Below the pieces are notes generated by a model. The model worked only from the letters and a program-made list of their open reading frames with translations, searched no databases and was not told the origin of the DNA. Of a DNA stretch of 64,000 nt, positions 33,500-40,696 are shown piece by piece. Numbering within the stretch: position 1 is the first letter of the stretch; each line of letters opens with the position of its first letter. The translations under genes and the position numbers were made by a program. This DNA comes from Pedobacter steynii. GTDB lineage: Bacteria > Bacteroidota > Bacteroidia > Sphingobacteriales > Sphingobacteriaceae. Location of the stretch: positions 1,240,001 through 1,304,000 of the forward strand of contig NZ_CP017141.1 in NCBI RefSeq assembly GCF_001721645.1, in the 5' to 3' direction.

Positions 33500-34726
33500 T
33501 TATATTAATTGTTTTAAAGCGATTTCGAATGCTGTTTTTGATAGCTCTTTTTTTGCTGCAGATTGCTTATGGATGTTTACCATCGCATTGTAAATGATAT
33601 TAGAGGCATCGGTGAAGATCGCATCATCACTCATCTCTACATTTCTCTGCATCAGGTAGGCAAAAACCCTTGCCATTCCACAATTAGAAATAAAGTCAGG
33701 GATTACTGCAACATGACGATCTGCATGCTCCATAATGCTGCCGAAGAAAATCTCTTTATCTGCGAACGGAACATTTGCACCACAGGCTATAACCTCCAGG
33801 CCTCCAGAAATCATCTGATCTACCTCGGCTTGCTGAACAAGACGTGAAGCCGCAGCAGGCACAAAAATTTCAGCTCCGATGTTCCAAATATCTTTGCTGG
33901 CTTGTTCAAATGGGATAAGATCATGAGAAACCAACGTATTTCCATCTCTTTTATTAAACAAGTCAATAATCTCTTCCAGGCTAAAACCGTCTTTTTTAAT
34001 CAGTCCCCCCACACGGTCAATAATTCCAACAATTTTTACACCATTCTGCGCCAGATAATAACCTGCAGCGGCAGCAACATTACCCCAGCCCTGAATAATC
34101 GCCTTTTTTCCGGTAATTTCCCCACCCCAAATGTGATAAAAATGTCGGATAGATTGCGCCACACCATACCCGGTGATCATATCAGCAACTTTATATTTTC
34201 TTTTGATATCAGGAGTATAGTTCAAATCTTCCAGAACTTTAGATACACCATAACGCAATTGCCCGATCTGATGAATACGCTCATTTTCTCTGGCCTGATA
34301 ATGTCCATTGATCACTCCTTCCTGAGGATGCCATAATCCATAATTTTCAGTAATAGGGATCACTTCATGGATTTCATCGATATTTAAGTCTCCGCCAGTC
34401 CCATAATAACTTTTCAATAAAGGCATTACAGCCTTATACCATCTGTCCAGAACTTCTTTTTTCCGTGGGTCTGCAGGATCGAAATTAATTCCTGATTTAG
34501 CTCCTCCAATCGGTGGGCCGGACACTGTAAATTTCACTTCCATCGTTTTGGCCAAAGATTCGACTTCCCTTTTATCAAGCCCTTTACGCATACGGGTCCC
34601 CCCGCCAGCAGCCCCTCCACGGAGAGAATTGATCACAACCCAGCCTTCAGCCTCAGATTCTTTATCTTTCCACTCAAAAACGATTTCGGGTCTCTTCTCT
34701 TCGAATTTTTTTAACAGGTCTTTCAT
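33500..34726 (-). CDS. Glu/Leu/Phe/Val dehydrogenase
   Basis: A 408-aa NAD(P)-dependent amino-acid dehydrogenase of the glutamate/leucine/phenylalanine/valine family. The catalytic lysine is in PPIGGAKSGI (Lys77), the substrate-binding GGGTRMRKG lies near residue 41, and the Rossmann fold shows AIIQGWGNVAAAAGYYL. The ATG at 34726 (MKDLLKKFEEKRPEIV) is used; an upstream start would add 11 residues. The substrate, probably glutamate, cannot be decided by reading. It is 1 bp from the MscS gene downstream. The gap of 107 bp to the next feature upstream holds an rplS terminator. Confidence 0.93.
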   Translation of the reverse strand: MKDLLKKFEEKRPEIVFEWKDKESEAEGWVVINSLRGGAAGGGTRMRKGLDKREVESLAKTMEVKFTVSGPPIGGAKSGINFDPADPRKKEVLDRWYKAVMPLLKSYYGTGGDLNIDEIHEVIPITENYGLWHPQEGVINGHYQARENERIHQIGQLRYGVSKVLEDLNYTPDIKRKYKVADMITGYGVAQSIRHFYHIWGGEITGKKAIIQGWGNVAAAAGYYLAQNGVKIVGIIDRVGGLIKKDGFSLEEIIDLFNKRDGNTLVSHDLIPFEQASKDIWNIGAEIFVPAAASRLVQQAEVDQMISGGLEVIACGANVPFADKEIFFGSIMEHADRHVAVIPDFISNCGMARVFAYLMQRNVEMSDDAIFTDASNIIYNAMVNIHKQSAAKKELSKTAFEIALKQLI

Positions 34727-34833
34727 TGAATATATGGTTTTTGTTCTTTCAGATCCCAAAGGTACTCAAGCCCGACTATATTTAACATCCACTCTGGCGA
34801 CAAATTTTACCTGTTAACCTAAAAAAGCACAAC

Positions 34834-34864
34834 AAAAAAACCTCCCCGATACGATCGGGAAGGC
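34834..34864 (-). terminator. Intrinsic terminator after rplS
   Basis: A 10-bp stem with one mismatch (34841-34850 with 34854-34863, CCGAT and ATCGG at the loop), followed by a run of seven Ts in the minus direction, 23 bp after the rplS stop. Confidence 0.85.
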
Positions 34865-34886
34865 CATTATGTTTTTTCTAAAGAGA

Positions 34887-35234
34887 TTAAACTCTTTTAG
34901 ACTTGATACGAGCTGCTTTACCAGTTAATTCACGTAGGTAGAATAGTTTCGCTCTGCGAACTTTACCGTGGCTATTAACCTCTATTTTAGCGATATTAGG
35001 CGAATTGATAGGGAAGATACGTTCCACACCAACACCATTAGACATTTTACGAACAGTAAACGTTTCATTAGCACCTACACTATTACGTTGTAATACTACA
35101 CCTTGGTAAATTTGAATACGTTCTTTATTACCTTCGCGAATTTTATAGTGAACACTCACTGTATCTCCTGATTTGAATGCAGGAAACTCATTTTTTGCGA
35201 TTACCTGCTCTTCAACAAATTTTACTAAATCCAT
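34887..35234 (-). CDS. rplS: 50S ribosomal protein bL19
   Basis: A 115-aa ribosomal protein at the 30S-50S interface. The family sequence is clear: [50 protein letters not shown] and [15 protein letters not shown]. The usual genome order rpsP-rimM-trmD-rplS is nearly kept, but here three small genes lie between trmD and rplS, so rplS needs its own promoter. A near-consensus -7 element (TAATATTG) lies about 50 bp upstream on the minus strand, and a weak hairpin between it and the ATG could be a leader. It is followed by its own terminator. Confidence 0.97.
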   Translation of the reverse strand: MDLVKFVEEQVIAKNEFPAFKSGDTVSVHYKIREGNKERIQIYQGVVLQRNSVGANETFTVRKMSNGVGVERIFPINSPNIAKIEVNSHGKVRRAKLFYLRELTGKAARIKSKRV

Positions 35235-35427
35235 GATTTTAAGCTATTAAGCCGACTTTTTGTTGTTTAAAATCGGACTGCAATATTAGGAAAATTATTT
35301 TATAAATGAAAGCGTTTTTTGTTTTTTTCCACATTCTTTAATATTTCCACAATCAGAGCGCTGGGAAAGGCCTTTTTAGTGCGAAATTTATTTTATCTCC
35401 ACATTTGGAACAATGCAATTTTGCCTT

Positions 35428-35724
35428 TTATTTTTGATTTTCTTCCTGACGGCAAGCCTCTTCCCTGATTAAAGTATCCAGACTTTTCATTTCTATAGGA
35501 TAATTTGCAAGCTCTCCGTCCTTCATTCCAAAAACACCCTCCAGCAATCTCACCGTCGCATAAGGAATATCAGCTTTCCCATCAACCGGTAATTTGCGAT
35601 AGTTATGAAAAGTATTAAAAGCAATTTTGAGGTGCCGGGGAATTACCCTGCTCGCTGCTTTATAGTTTTTCAGGTTCAATTTATTCATCTCTTCTTCAAT
35701 CTTGTACTTCCTTGGTTCTTCCAT
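35428..35724 (-). CDS. Small putative HTH DNA-binding protein (paralogue of 35912-36226)
   Basis: A 98-aa protein not recognised by name. The central part (AASRVIPRHLKIAFNTFHNYRK, then DIPYATVRLLEGVFGMKDGEL) follows the spacing of an XRE-type helix-turn-helix, in which a recognition helix is followed by a loop, a helix and GEL. It starts with KYKIEEEMNKLNL, and the same features (KYKI, NTFHNYR, DIPY, GEL-N) occur in the next gene, so the two are paralogues of roughly one-third identity. It lies in AT-rich DNA between trmD and rplS. Target and function unknown. Confidence 0.65.
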   Translation of the reverse strand: MEEPRKYKIEEEMNKLNLKNYKAASRVIPRHLKIAFNTFHNYRKLPVDGKADIPYATVRLLEGVFGMKDGELANYPIEMKSLDTLIREEACRQEENQK

Positions 35725-35911
35725 AATTTTAAGCGGTTTTGCAATTTTCGTTTATAAATAGTCTTATATTGACAAATAATACAAATTGTTTCCTATAAAA
35801 CAATATTAACAATGCAATTATATATATTAGCGTTGATTATACATAATAAATTTCCAATTAACGCATTTTATATACTTTCAGGAACATCGGCAAAAAGAAG
35901 AAAAACTGTTA

Positions 35912-36226
35912 TTACGCGGTATGCTTCATGCTTCCAGCCTCGGAAACACCTCTGGTTTCGGGCTGAAACAAATCTTTTAACTTTTTAACAGGAGTAATAT
36001 TATTAATGAGCTCGCCTGGCCCCATCTCAAACAGCTGCTCAAACATGACTACTTTTTCATAAGGAATATCTTGCGCGCTATTCCATAAAATATTTCGATA
36101 ATTATGGAAAGTATTTAGTGAAACTCCCAAAATTTTGGGAATAATTTTAACGGCTTGCCGGTACTCCTTAACACTTAGCCTATTTAAATAATCATTGATC
36201 TTATACTTTTTAGGGTCTTCAGTCAT
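35912..36226 (-). CDS. Small putative HTH DNA-binding protein (paralogue of 35428-35724)
   Basis: A 104-aa paralogue of the preceding entry. The diagnostic segments are KKYKINDYLNRLSVKEYRQA, IIPKILGVSLNTFHNYRN (an XRE-like recognition helix, LGVS followed by NTFHNYRN), DIPYEKVVMFEQLFEMGPGEL, and a variable C-terminal tail. A perfect -7 element (TAATTTTG) lies about 40 bp upstream on the minus strand. A 187-bp non-coding gap separates it from its paralogue, so each may have its own promoter. It is divergent from the HTH/coiled-coil gene at 36350. Confidence 0.65.
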   Translation of the reverse strand: MTEDPKKYKINDYLNRLSVKEYRQAVKIIPKILGVSLNTFHNYRNILWNSAQDIPYEKVVMFEQLFEMGPGELINNITPVKKLKDLFQPETRGVSEAGSMKHTA

Positions 36227-36265
36227 AACCTTTTATGAAAAATATTATTAAATGTGTATGTTTAT

Positions 36266-36273
36266 CAAAATTA
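36266..36273 (-). promoter_or_regulatory. Bacteroidota -7 element (TAATTTTG) for the gene at 35912-36226
   Basis: Perfect TAnnTTTG on the minus strand, 39 nt before the ATG, in an AT-rich 123-bp divergent gap. Confidence 0.4.
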
Positions 36274-36349
36274 TGACAATTAATACATAATTTTTTAGAA
36301 CTAATATACTGATTTTTTTAGCAAAACACCAATATAACCCTAATTTTTT

Positions 36350-36706
36350 ATGAATCTAAAAGGCGTAGTTGACGAAATCCTTCTCGAAAAGAACAGACCT
36401 TTTAGTTGGCTTGTAAGTCAAATGGGTAAAACTTTTGACGGACTGAAGCTCAGTCTTACCAATGAATCAATAAAATACCGGGACATCAATAAGATGGCTA
36501 AGATTTTAGAAGTACCTCCTTCAACATTCTTTGAGGCTGAATCAAGAACCTACAAAACTTCAACCGGCACTAACTATACCGCAGAGTCTAAAAATGAATA
36601 CAGCGATTTAAGAAATAGCCTGAAGAACTGCAAAGAGATGTCTGCAGCATTAAAAGAACTCATAAAGGATAAGGATAGAATTATTGCTTTACTTAGCAAA
36701 GACTAA
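36350..36706 (+). CDS. Small HTH protein with C-terminal coiled coil
   Basis: A 118-aa putative DNA-binding protein. Residues 1-65 fit an XRE-like fold: [20 protein letters not shown], then [20 protein letters not shown], where EVPPSTFFE matches the end of many Cro/CI-type domains. After a Thr/Asn-rich linker, residues 80-118 form a predicted coiled coil ([20 protein letters not shown], ending [12 protein letters not shown]), a common dimerisation end for such regulators. It is convergent with trmD; the stops interlock in a 4-bp CTAA. The start is preceded by TAATTTTT close to the ATG. It is the third small regulator-like gene of this cluster. Confidence 0.65.
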   Translation: MNLKGVVDEILLEKNRPFSWLVSQMGKTFDGLKLSLTNESIKYRDINKMAKILEVPPSTFFEAESRTYKTSTGTNYTAESKNEYSDLRNSLKNCKEMSAALKELIKDKDRIIALLSKD

Positions 36707-37380
36707 TCTTCCAGCAAATCAGGTCTGCGCTGTTGAGTCCGCAGTAAAGCCTGTTCATGACGCCACTCATTTATTTTTAGTTCATGACCACTCAATAGTA
36801 CATCTGGAACTTTATGCCCGTTCCAATCAGCAGGCCGGGTGTATACAGGCGCATCCAAAAGCTCTCCTTGAAAACTGTCTGACAAAGCAGAGGTCTCATC
36901 ATTTAATACCCCAGGAATCAACCGTACAATTGCATCAACAAGAACGGCCGCAGGAAGCTCTCCTCCGGACAAGACATAATCTCCGATGGATATCTCTCTT
37001 GTCACAAATAAATCTCTTATACGTTGATCTATGCCCTTGTAGTGACCACACAATATAATCACATTCCCTTTTCCCGACAATTCATTTGCAATCGTCTGGT
37101 TAAAGGTCACCCCATCCGGACTCATAAAAATCACTTCATCATATTCCCGCTCCGCCTGCAATGCTTCAATACATCTGGCAAAAGGAGGAATAGACATCAC
37201 CATTCCGCTGCCTCCCCCGTAAGGATAATCATCCACACTCTTTTGCTTGTTGGTTGAATAATCCCTTAGGTTATGTACCATGATTTCTGCAATGCCTTTT
37301 TTTTGTGCACGCTGTAATATAGAATGGGCAAAAGGACTATCCAGTAAATCAGGTAAAACGGAAATGATGTCGAAACGCAT
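36703..37380 (-). CDS. trmD: tRNA (guanine-N1)-methyltransferase TrmD
   Basis: A 225-aa SPOUT methyltransferase that makes m1G37 in tRNAs with G36, preventing frameshifts. Recognisable motifs are [27 protein letters not shown] and the knot segment [20 protein letters not shown], then [19 protein letters not shown]. The length matches the family. It lies 15 bp downstream of rimM and is convergent with a small HTH gene, its stop interlocked with that gene's stop. In most Bacteroidota rplS would follow nearby; here a 1.5-kb cassette intervenes. Confidence 0.97.
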   Translation of the reverse strand: MRFDIISVLPDLLDSPFAHSILQRAQKKGIAEIMVHNLRDYSTNKQKSVDDYPYGGGSGMVMSIPPFARCIEALQAEREYDEVIFMSPDGVTFNQTIANELSGKGNVIILCGHYKGIDQRIRDLFVTREISIGDYVLSGGELPAAVLVDAIVRLIPGVLNDETSALSDSFQGELLDAPVYTRPADWNGHKVPDVLLSGHELKINEWRHEQALLRTQQRRPDLLED

Positions 37381-37395
37381 GGGACAAAGATAAAA

Positions 37396-37923
37396 TTAAT
37401 TTTCAAGGTAAATATCAAGCAATCCATCAGGAAGATGCACCCTCAATATACTTTCTTCTTCATCAATCTCTACAATCATGTCCTCATTTAAAGGAAACAT
37501 GATTTCTTTATCACGATAAGACAAAGTAGCCACAAATTGCTGTGGGTATTCATTAACTTCCAGAATCTCTCCCAGCTCTCCATGATTCTCATCCGAAACC
37601 AGGTACCCTTTCAAATCCTCATAATGAAACTCATCATTGGAACGATCCGGCATTTTTGTCAATGGCAGGTATATCTTTTTCCTTAATAAAGGCTGAGCTT
37701 TATCGATATGATCGATGTCGTCAAAATAAAAATTCCCTGTATTATTAGTATGCAACTTATAAGAAGAGACAAAATAAGGCACCATTTTCCCGTTGAAGTC
37801 AGCAAACACAACGTCGAGCTCCAACAACTCCGGTTCATCATATTCAAAGAATAACTGAACTTCTCCTTTTAATCCTTTTGTTTTGGTGATGTAACCAATA
37901 TAAAATGCTTCTTCAATCTTCAT
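37396..37923 (-). CDS. rimM: Ribosome maturation factor RimM
   Basis: A 175-aa 30S assembly factor that binds uS19 and helps fold the 16S 3' domain. The N-terminal RimM domain begins FYIGYITKTKGLKGEVQLFF, and the C-terminal PRC-barrel domain carries GYLVSDENHGELGEILEVNE and IMFPLNEDMIVEIDEEE. Length and order are normal. It lies 113 bp from rpsP with a strong hairpin between, and 15 bp before trmD. Confidence 0.96.
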   Translation of the reverse strand: MKIEEAFYIGYITKTKGLKGEVQLFFEYDEPELLELDVVFADFNGKMVPYFVSSYKLHTNNTGNFYFDDIDHIDKAQPLLRKKIYLPLTKMPDRSNDEFHYEDLKGYLVSDENHGELGEILEVNEYPQQFVATLSYRDKEIMFPLNEDMIVEIDEEESILRVHLPDGLLDIYLEN

Positions 37924-37976
37924 AATCGTATCCCTTAATATCCCGGCCGTATAAAAATGGTTTGCTGTTAAATGAA

Positions 37977-38017
37977 AATAGCGAAGAATACATTCCCAGG
38001 AAAGATTCTTCGCTATT
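37977..38017 (-). terminator. Hairpin between rpsP and rimM (terminator or attenuator)
   Basis: A perfect 13-bp inverted repeat (37977-37989 with 38005-38017) with a 15-nt loop, followed on the minus strand by a short interrupted T-rich stretch. It lies 20 bp after the rpsP stop. It could partially terminate transcription so that bS16 is made in excess over RimM and TrmD, or protect the rpsP 3' end. Confidence 0.65.
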
Positions 38018-38036
38018 ATTCAGAATAACAAAAATA

Positions 38037-38606
38037 TTATGCTTGCTCTTCTTTGTTTTCTTCTGCTGCAGGAGCTTCTTCAGTTGCAGGAGTTTCCTCT
38101 GCCACTTCTTCAGCTGCTACTTCTTCTTCAACAACTTCTTCTGCTACAGGAGCATTTTTGATTGCCAAAGCCGCTGCACGATCTGCATTTTTCTTAGCTT
38201 CAGCAGCTAATGCAGCTTTTCTAACTTCGTCTTTAGACTTAGTCAAGTTGTCTTTTTTACCTTCGATCTGACCATCTTTAGCACTTAACCATTCTGCAAA
38301 TTTAGCATCAGCCTGCTCTGCGGTTAAAGCACCTTTTTTAACACCACCTTCTAAGTGTTTTTTGTATAAAACACCTTTGTAAGAAAGGATAGCACGACAA
38401 GTATCCGTAGGTTCAGCACCTTTGTTAACCCAGTCTAATGTTTTTTCGAAATTGATTTCGATGGTTGCAGGATTGGTATTTGGGTTATAAGAACCTAAAC
38501 GCTCAATAAATTTACCATCTCTTGGTGAACGGGAATCCGCTACCACTACGTGGAAAAAAGGTTTCCCTTTTTTACCGAATCTTTGCAATCTGATTTTAGT
38601 TGCCAT
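38037..38606 (-). CDS. rpsP: 30S ribosomal protein bS16 with long acidic C-terminal extension
   Basis: A 189-aa form of bS16. Residues 1-80 are the ribosomal core (MATKIRLQRFGKKGKPFFHV, VADSRSPRDGKFIERLGSYN, WVNKGAEPTDTCRAILSYKG). The remaining ~100 residues are an extension, Lys/Ala-rich and then strongly Ala/Glu-rich (VEEEVAAEEVAEETPA), ending EENKEEQA. E. coli bS16 is 82 aa; long forms are usual in Bacteroidota. The tail should be exposed on the 30S body. A clear promoter lies about 60 bp upstream. It is the first gene of the ribosomal cluster. Confidence 0.96.
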   Translation of the reverse strand: MATKIRLQRFGKKGKPFFHVVVADSRSPRDGKFIERLGSYNPNTNPATIEINFEKTLDWVNKGAEPTDTCRAILSYKGVLYKKHLEGGVKKGALTAEQADAKFAEWLSAKDGQIEGKKDNLTKSKDEVRKAALAAEAKKNADRAAALAIKNAPVAEEVVEEEVAAEEVAEETPATEEAPAAEENKEEQA

Positions 38607-38664
38607 TTCTTTTTATAGTTTATGTATTCAACATAGTTCCCGGAGCTTCATGCTTGCGGGGTTG

Positions 38665-38695
38665 CAAAAGTAAGTAAAATACTAATGATTAGCAA
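38665..38695 (-). promoter_or_regulatory. Bacteroidota sigma-ABfr promoter of rpsP
   Basis: On the minus strand a -33 TTG (38693-38695) is separated by 20 bp from a -7 TACTTTTG (38665-38672), within the accepted spacing. It predicts a leader of about 50 nt before the ATG at 38606. The leader contains a small CCCG/CGGG hairpin that might be regulatory. Confidence 0.7.
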
Positions 38696-38769
38696 GATGC
38701 AATAATTTTAAATTCAATTAACATAACTCTTGCCTCAATTAAAGATATTTGGCTAAAACCGTTAACGTT

Positions 38770-39300
38770 ATGAGAATAGCCATAGATATGGACGAAGTCC
38801 TTGCCGATCCTTTAAGCAAATTTATCAAACTGTATCACCGGGACTATGGAGTTCCTTTAGACCTCATCCCTGAACCAGGAAATGAAATTTATCACCATGT
38901 TCCGGAACATGCCAATCGTAAATGGTTTGATTACATTAACGAAAAAGGCTTTTTCAGGGACCTCCCTCTTATCGAAGGAAGTGTTGAAGCCGTTAAAAAA
39001 TTACAACAGCATCATGACGTTTATATCGTTTCCGCAGCAACAGAATTCCGGAACTCCCTCGAAGATAAAATGGACTGGCTTGCCGATCATTTTCCTTTCA
39101 TCACCTGGCAAAACATCATCTTTTGCGGAGATAAAATTGTAAACGTAGATGTCATGATAGACGACAGAGCAAAAAACTTTATTGGATTTAAGGGCCGGAA
39201 ATTATTGTTCAGCTCCCCGCACAATCTGTTGCTTACGGATTATGAACGCGTAGACAACTGGCAGCAGGTCCTGGACAAATTAGTAGGTCCGGAATTGTAA
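38770..39300 (+). CDS. 5'(3')-deoxyribonucleotidase-like HAD phosphatase (NT5C family)
   Basis: A 176-aa HAD-superfamily phosphatase that dephosphorylates nucleoside monophosphates, balancing dNTP pools. HAD motif I is IDMDEVLAD (Asp6 nucleophile, Asp8 acid/base), motif II is YIVSAAT, and motif IV is DVMIDDRAKNF. The cap segment RKWFDYINEKGFFRDLPLIEG is typical of the family. The start at the ATG at 38770 is chosen because it puts motif I at the N-terminus as in relatives; a TTG 21 nt upstream is the alternative. It is divergent from rpsP and 42 bp before the YbjQ gene. Confidence 0.88.
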   Translation: MRIAIDMDEVLADPLSKFIKLYHRDYGVPLDLIPEPGNEIYHHVPEHANRKWFDYINEKGFFRDLPLIEGSVEAVKKLQQHHDVYIVSAATEFRNSLEDKMDWLADHFPFITWQNIIFCGDKIVNVDVMIDDRAKNFIGFKGRKLLFSSPHNLLLTDYERVDNWQQVLDKLVGPEL

Positions 39301-39342
39301 CATATATTGACCATCCGCATCAAATAATAAAAATATAACGAC

Positions 39343-39663
39343 ATGCTAATTACAACAACAAACTCTATAGAAGGTAAAAAAGTAGTAAAATACATCGGCC
39401 TTGTAAGCGGCGAAACCATAATTGGCGCCAATATTTTTAAAGATCTGTTTGCAGGCATCAGAGACATCGTTGGCGGAAGATCCGGCTCATACGAACAGGT
39501 ACTAAGAGAAGGAAAAAATACAGCAATCAATGAAATGCAACAATACGCAGCCGCAATGGGTGCAAATGCAATCATTGGAGTTGATCTGGATTATGAAACC
39601 GTAGGAAGCGGAGGCAGTATGCTTATGGTGGCTGCGACAGGAACCGCTGTTATTATTGAATAA
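39343..39663 (+). CDS. YbjQ family protein (UPF0145)
   Basis: A 106-aa small protein of the YbjQ family, annotated as heavy-metal-binding domain without solid biochemical proof; members form pentameric rings. The family signature is visible: [36 protein letters not shown], and [15 protein letters not shown]. No Cys or His clusters are present. The last six codons (ending VIIE and stop) are duplicated immediately downstream as an 18-bp tandem repeat. The 3' end is followed by a terminator shared with pfkA. Confidence 0.9.
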   Translation: MLITTTNSIEGKKVVKYIGLVSGETIIGANIFKDLFAGIRDIVGGRSGSYEQVLREGKNTAINEMQQYAAAMGANAIIGVDLDYETVGSGGSMLMVAATGTAVIIE

Positions 39664-39686
39664 AAAAGTATTATTGAATAAAAAAG
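39651..39686 (+). repeat. Perfect 18-bp tandem duplication at the end of the YbjQ gene
   Basis: TATTATTGAATAAAAAAG occurs twice back to back (39651-39668, 39669-39686). The first copy holds the last codons and stop, the second is non-coding and feeds the A tract of the terminator. Confidence 0.95.
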
Positions 39687-39711
39687 CCCTGTAAAAATCA
39701 GGGCTTTTTTT
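39680..39711. terminator. Bidirectional terminator between the YbjQ gene and pfkA
   Basis: A 12-bp perfect stem (39680-39691 with 39699-39710, core GCCCTG and CAGGGC) with a 7-nt loop, A-rich on one side and T-rich on the other. Confidence 0.93.
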
Positions 39712-39712
39712 C

Positions 39713-40696
39713 TTACAATGACAGTATTTCAACCAGTTTTAGCCAGGCTGGTGTAATCTCTTTCGCATCAATATGTTTAATTGCATGATCAAAAGGTGTG
39801 AAAAGAATCTCCCTGTTCTTTTGTCCAACCATTACCCCCGACTGACCGGCGATTAAGCCCTCTACAGCAGTAACACCTAAACGGCTAGCCAATACCCGAT
39901 CCATACAACTCGGTTTTCCTCCTCGCTGAATATGGCCTAATACAGACACCCGGATATCGTAATGAGGAAATTTCTCTTTCAAAACTTCTCCAACATTAAA
40001 CGCGCCCCCAACTTCATCTCCTTCTGCTACAATAATAATTTTCGAAGATTTATCCTTACGGCCGGATTCAAGCCTTGTCACCAGTCCATCGACTCCCATA
40101 TTTGCTTCAGGGATCATAATCGCCTCTGCTCCAACTCCAATTCCACTTCTCAAGGCAATCAGACCGGAATCGCGCCCCATTACCTCTACTATGAACAAAC
40201 GATCGTGAGATTCAGCAGTATCTCTGATTTTATCAACCGCATTGATTACCGTATTTATCGCAGTATCGTATCCTATGGTAAAATCTGTACCCTCCAGGTC
40301 ATTATCAATCGTTCCAGGCAATCCCACTACAGGAAAATCGAACTCAGTAGTCAGTAGATGAGCACCAGTAAAAGTACCATCACCACCAATTACAATCAGC
40401 GCATCAATTCCTTGCTTTACCAATTGACGATGTGCTTCTTCCCGTCCTTCTCTGGTACGGAATGCATCGCTTCTCGCCGTTTTTAAAATAGTACCCCCAC
40501 GCTGAATAATATTAGCCACTGATTTACGGTCCATTTCAATAAAATCTCCATGAATCAGGCCTTCATATCCTCTCAATACGCCGGTAACTTTCAAATCATA
40601 ATAGATTGCCGCTCTAACCACTGCCCTAATGGCAGCATTCATCCCCGGGGCGTCACCTCCGGAAGTTAATACTCCTATATTTTTAATCTTATTCAT
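39713..40696 (-). CDS. pfkA: ATP-dependent 6-phosphofructokinase
   Basis: A 327-aa glycolytic enzyme that phosphorylates fructose 6-phosphate. ATP-site motifs are LTSGGDAPGMNAAIRAVV (about 10-27) and GGDGTFTGAH, and the catalytic segment GTIDNDLEGTDFTIGYDTA carries the base. RLFIVEVMGRDSGLIAL and RVSVLGHIQRGGKPSCMDRV complete the family set. The ATG at 40696 is chosen; it overlaps the dsbD stop by 8 nt (ATGAATAA). GGDGT rather than the pyrophosphate-type GGDDS points to ATP as donor. It is the last gene of the birA-dsbD strand. Confidence 0.97.
   Translation of the reverse strand: MNKIKNIGVLTSGGDAPGMNAAIRAVVRAAIYYDLKVTGVLRGYEGLIHGDFIEMDRKSVANIIQRGGTILKTARSDAFRTREGREEAHRQLVKQGIDALIVIGGDGTFTGAHLLTTEFDFPVVGLPGTIDNDLEGTDFTIGYDTAINTVINAVDKIRDTAESHDRLFIVEVMGRDSGLIALRSGIGVGAEAIMIPEANMGVDGLVTRLESGRKDKSSKIIIVAEGDEVGGAFNVGEVLKEKFPHYDIRVSVLGHIQRGGKPSCMDRVLASRLGVTAVEGLIAGQSGVMVGQKNREILFTPFDHAIKHIDAKEITPAWLKLVEILSL

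Noticed and set aside
35428..36706. HTH cluster as a toxin-antitoxin module or prophage remnant
   Set aside because: No toxin-like fold, integrase, or att-like repeats; the three proteins look like regulators only.
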